A stretch of DNA of 64,000 bases from CAVTQZ01 sp963737015 (GTDB lineage Bacteria > Actinomycetota > Acidimicrobiia > Acidimicrobiales > UBA8190): the NCBI GenBank assembly GCA_963737015.1, contig CAVTQZ010000003.1, positions 124,001 to 188,000 of the forward strand, written 5' to 3'. Each line of letters begins with the position of its first letter. Positions within the stretch are counted from its first letter, which is position 1. Positions 62,350 to 64,000 of this stretch are shown one piece after another. Below the pieces are notes generated by a model. It had not been told where the DNA came from. It ran no database searches and was given only the letters and a program-made list of their open reading frames with translations. Position numbers and translations under genes: made by a program.

Positions 62350-62755
62350 CCTGCGGCGCGGCCAATTGCGCGAGCCCACGCGCACTGCGCCCGTCACGGG
62401 GATAGTGCGAGGCCACCCACGTGAAGCTCGGTGCGCCACATTCGCCGGCGCGCCGTGCGAGAGCCTTTGCCGCACCCCGCGGGCCACTCTCGATGACGAC
62501 AGCGAGGTAACCCTTGCCCGCCTCGAAGAGCGCCTGTCCATCGTCGAGAGAAGCTGTGAGCGCCGCGGCAAGGTCGGTGAGGTCGGAGGCCGTGGGACCT
62601 TGGAACGCAGATCGCGGACGCGCTTGGTGGCTCGGGCGGAACAGAAGCAAGGCGAGCGAGGAGCGTGCGGCCTCGGCCCGGTGGATGGCCTCCGGCAGGC
62701 CTCTCTCGATGGGAGTTATCTCGACAATGCCGTCGAGCTCGCCAGTGTCAGCCAT
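62312..62755 (-). CDS. Degenerate GGDEF-like domain protein
   Basis: 147 residues from ATG 62755. The fold order resembles a nucleotidyl-cyclase (GGDEF) domain: IERGLPEAIHRAEAARSSLALLLFR at the first strand, then ALFEAGKGYLAVVIES where GGDEF would stand (read as AGKGY), and VASHYPRDGRSARGLAQLA like the late YPxDG-x3-xEEL-x3-A segment. The catalytic residues are lost, so it cannot be an active cyclase. The last 25 residues are likely out of frame. Confidence 0.55.
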   Translation of the reverse strand: MADTGELDGIVEITPIERGLPEAIHRAEAARSSLALLLFRPSHQARPRSAFQGPTASDLTDLAAALTASLDDGQALFEAGKGYLAVVIESGPRGAAKALARRAGECGAPSFTWVASHYPRDGRSARGLAQLAAPQDARGHRGRYDPA

Positions 62756-62924
62756 CAAACCGCCCCCCAAGAGCGCAAAGCGAAGTTGCCGCTGCACGCG
62801 CCTCACAACAGGCTATTTCACAGCGCACTCGGCGACAATCGACCCGTAAACAACCGACACGGAAGGATCAACAAATTTTTCGGTTCAGTGCCGACGCAAA
62901 ACGCTTTGCCGGCATCCGTGAAGA

Positions 62925-63397
62925 TCAGCCCGAGCGTGCGAGGACGGGTTCCTCGAGTTCCTCGAGAGAACCGACGAGGTCGCGGTCGCGAGGGTACGAA
63001 AGCACCTCTCGCGCACTTGCGAGCTCTAGCCAGCGGAGTTCGTCCACTTCCTCATTCGGCGCAAAGGATCCGTCGAGCACTTCCATCACCCAATACGCAA
63101 CGACCTTGGGACGGCCTCTGCGGTCGGTGTACCCGGTGTAGCCGACGAACCTTCCGAGGCTGCATCGGTAACCGGTCTCTTCCTCGACCTCGCGAAGCGC
63201 TCCTGCCTCCCAGGACTCGTTCGGTTCGAGCTTCCCCTTCGGAAACGACCAGTCCTCTCTTCGCGGCCGGTGAACGAGCAGGACCTCGAGTCTGAAGCGT
63301 CTTGCCGCCTCAGCACGATGCCGCCTCCCGCGCGCACGGTGCCGTCGTCACCCTCGATGTCCGGGCGCAACGGAACGTGGGCTTTCTCTCGTCCCAT
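62925..63397 (-). CDS. Nudix hydrolase, one frameshift
   Basis: From ATG 63397 the first frame gives GREKAHVPLRPDIEGDDGTV and RAGGGIVLRR. After a one-base shift near 63306 it continues RFRLEVLLVHRPRREDWSFP and the complete Nudix box GKLEPNESWEAGALREVEEE (then TG), ending YPRDRDLVGSLEELEEPVLA. About 157 residues when repaired. The WSFPKGK start of the box is typical of MutT/diadenosine-type hydrolases. The upstream CYTH gene is divergent. Confidence 0.82.
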
Positions 63398-63538
63398 GAA
63401 AGGCAAGCTAACGCGGCTCGCCCCCGCACCCGTGGACCCACATCTATCGAACCACAAAGCCCCAAGACCTCGGTTTCGGAACACATGCGCGGAGTCACAA
63501 GACGATGTTCGCTCCCGTGAAACAAGTAGCCTCTATCC

Positions 63539-64000
63539 ATGACAGAGAGCGACGAGGGCACCGCTCCCGTCGAGATCGAATGGCAGTTCGACGCCATCGA
63601 CCTGCGCCCGGTCGAGCGTTGGCTGACGGGCGCAGCGGGGACGCTTCCCGGTCACGGAAGCAGCCTCGGGCCGGCGGTCATTGCGACACCGAAGTCCACG
63701 AGGCACCTCGTGGATACCTATGTCGACACCGAGGACTGGCGCGTCGGCCGCGCCGGGTACGTGCTGCGCGCACGGCGGGGCGGCACGTTCGCCGAAGTCA
63801 CGCTCAAGGACACGTCGCCGGCGAAGTCGGGACTGCGAAAGCGCCTGGAGGTCACCGAGCCGCTTCCGCCCGAGGGGATAAACGCGCTCGACGGGCACGG
63901 ACCGGTGGGAGGGCGAATCCGGACGCTCGCCGGGACCCGCAGGCTGCAGGCGGTGCTCGAGATCCGCACGACCCGCCGTCCCTACGACCTGCGCGTGGGC
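63539..64000 (+). CDS. CYTH domain protein, 3' end outside window
   Basis: 154 residues seen, frame open at the window end. CYTH (triphosphate tunnel) features: VEIEWQF at the N-terminus, DTYVDTEDWRVGRAGYVLRA, and FAEVTLKDTSPAKSGLRKRL. The usual first motif is ExExK; here it reads E-I-E-W-Q, so the lysine is changed. In actinobacteria such proteins often carry a C-terminal CHAD domain, not visible here. It could be a triphosphatase or a polyphosphate-linked protein. Confidence 0.82.
   Translation, partial: MTESDEGTAPVEIEWQFDAIDLRPVERWLTGAAGTLPGHGSSLGPAVIATPKSTRHLVDTYVDTEDWRVGRAGYVLRARRGGTFAEVTLKDTSPAKSGLRKRLEVTEPLPPEGINALDGHGPVGGRIRTLAGTRRLQAVLEIRTTRRPYDLRVG

Overview
The window is high-GC, densely coded DNA from an actinobacterium. 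The main pointers are two WhiB-type iron-sulfur regulators, a wax ester synthase/diacylglycerol acyltransferase, a DivIVA-type coiled-coil protein, paired GAF-ANTAR proteins, a UPF0182 membrane protein next to a PDZ/Lon-like protease, and a succinate dehydrogenase in the anchor-flavoprotein-FeS order of mycobacterial Sdh1. No phylogenetic marker was searched; an environmental Acidimicrobiia-type lineage is an inference. There is no rRNA, insertion sequence, prophage block or CRISPR array. One tRNA is present, the initiator tRNA-fMet.

Layout. 0-6 kb: 3' end of a wax ester synthase gene, then two broken genes (a membrane GAF-GGDEF-EAL protein and an MFS transporter) separated by about 470 bp of DNA rich in hairpins. 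6-27 kb: mostly single accessory or metabolic genes in both orientations: a short alpha-glucan phosphorylase, an ABC exporter pair, methyltransferase, YbaK-type deacylase, AlkB-like dioxygenase, an ECF41-like sigma factor divergent from its usual carboxymuconolactone-decarboxylase-type partner, two double-hotdog thioesterases, SDR, CaiB-type CoA transferase, hemerythrin, a flavin monooxygenase, an N-acyl-D-amino-acid deacylase-like amidohydrolase, a cold shock protein and a PIN toxin. 27.5-37.6 kb: tRNA-fMet and an envelope block (UPF0182, DivIVA-like, PDZ/Lon-like, MreB), divergent from two proteins that look like inactive proteases. 38-43 kb: two WhiB proteins around a glutamate formimidoyltransferase, then a MoxR ATPase/VWA pair. 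43.5-47.2 kb: succinate dehydrogenase. 47.4-50.8 kb: small proteins of an unrecognised paralogous family next to two GAF-ANTAR regulators. 50.8-64 kb: a metabolic block on the minus strand: mdh, icd, metF, folD, purH, purN, sucD, sucC, a B12-binding domain and a methyltransferase, then a degenerate GGDEF/secreted-tail protein, a Nudix hydrolase and the start of a CYTH protein.

How the genes fit together. sdhCAB, mdh, icd and sucCD cover much of the TCA cycle. purN-purH-folD-metF form a one-carbon/purine cluster with overlapping stop and start codons. The MreB/DivIVA/Lon-like/UPF0182 genes read as a cell-envelope and growth block.

Sequence quality. Many reading frames are broken by single-base indels, including in housekeeping genes (sucD, icd) whose downstream protein sequence stays conserved in another frame. 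Those breaks are probably assembly errors. The MFS gene also carries an in-frame stop codon, so it is more likely to be truly decayed.
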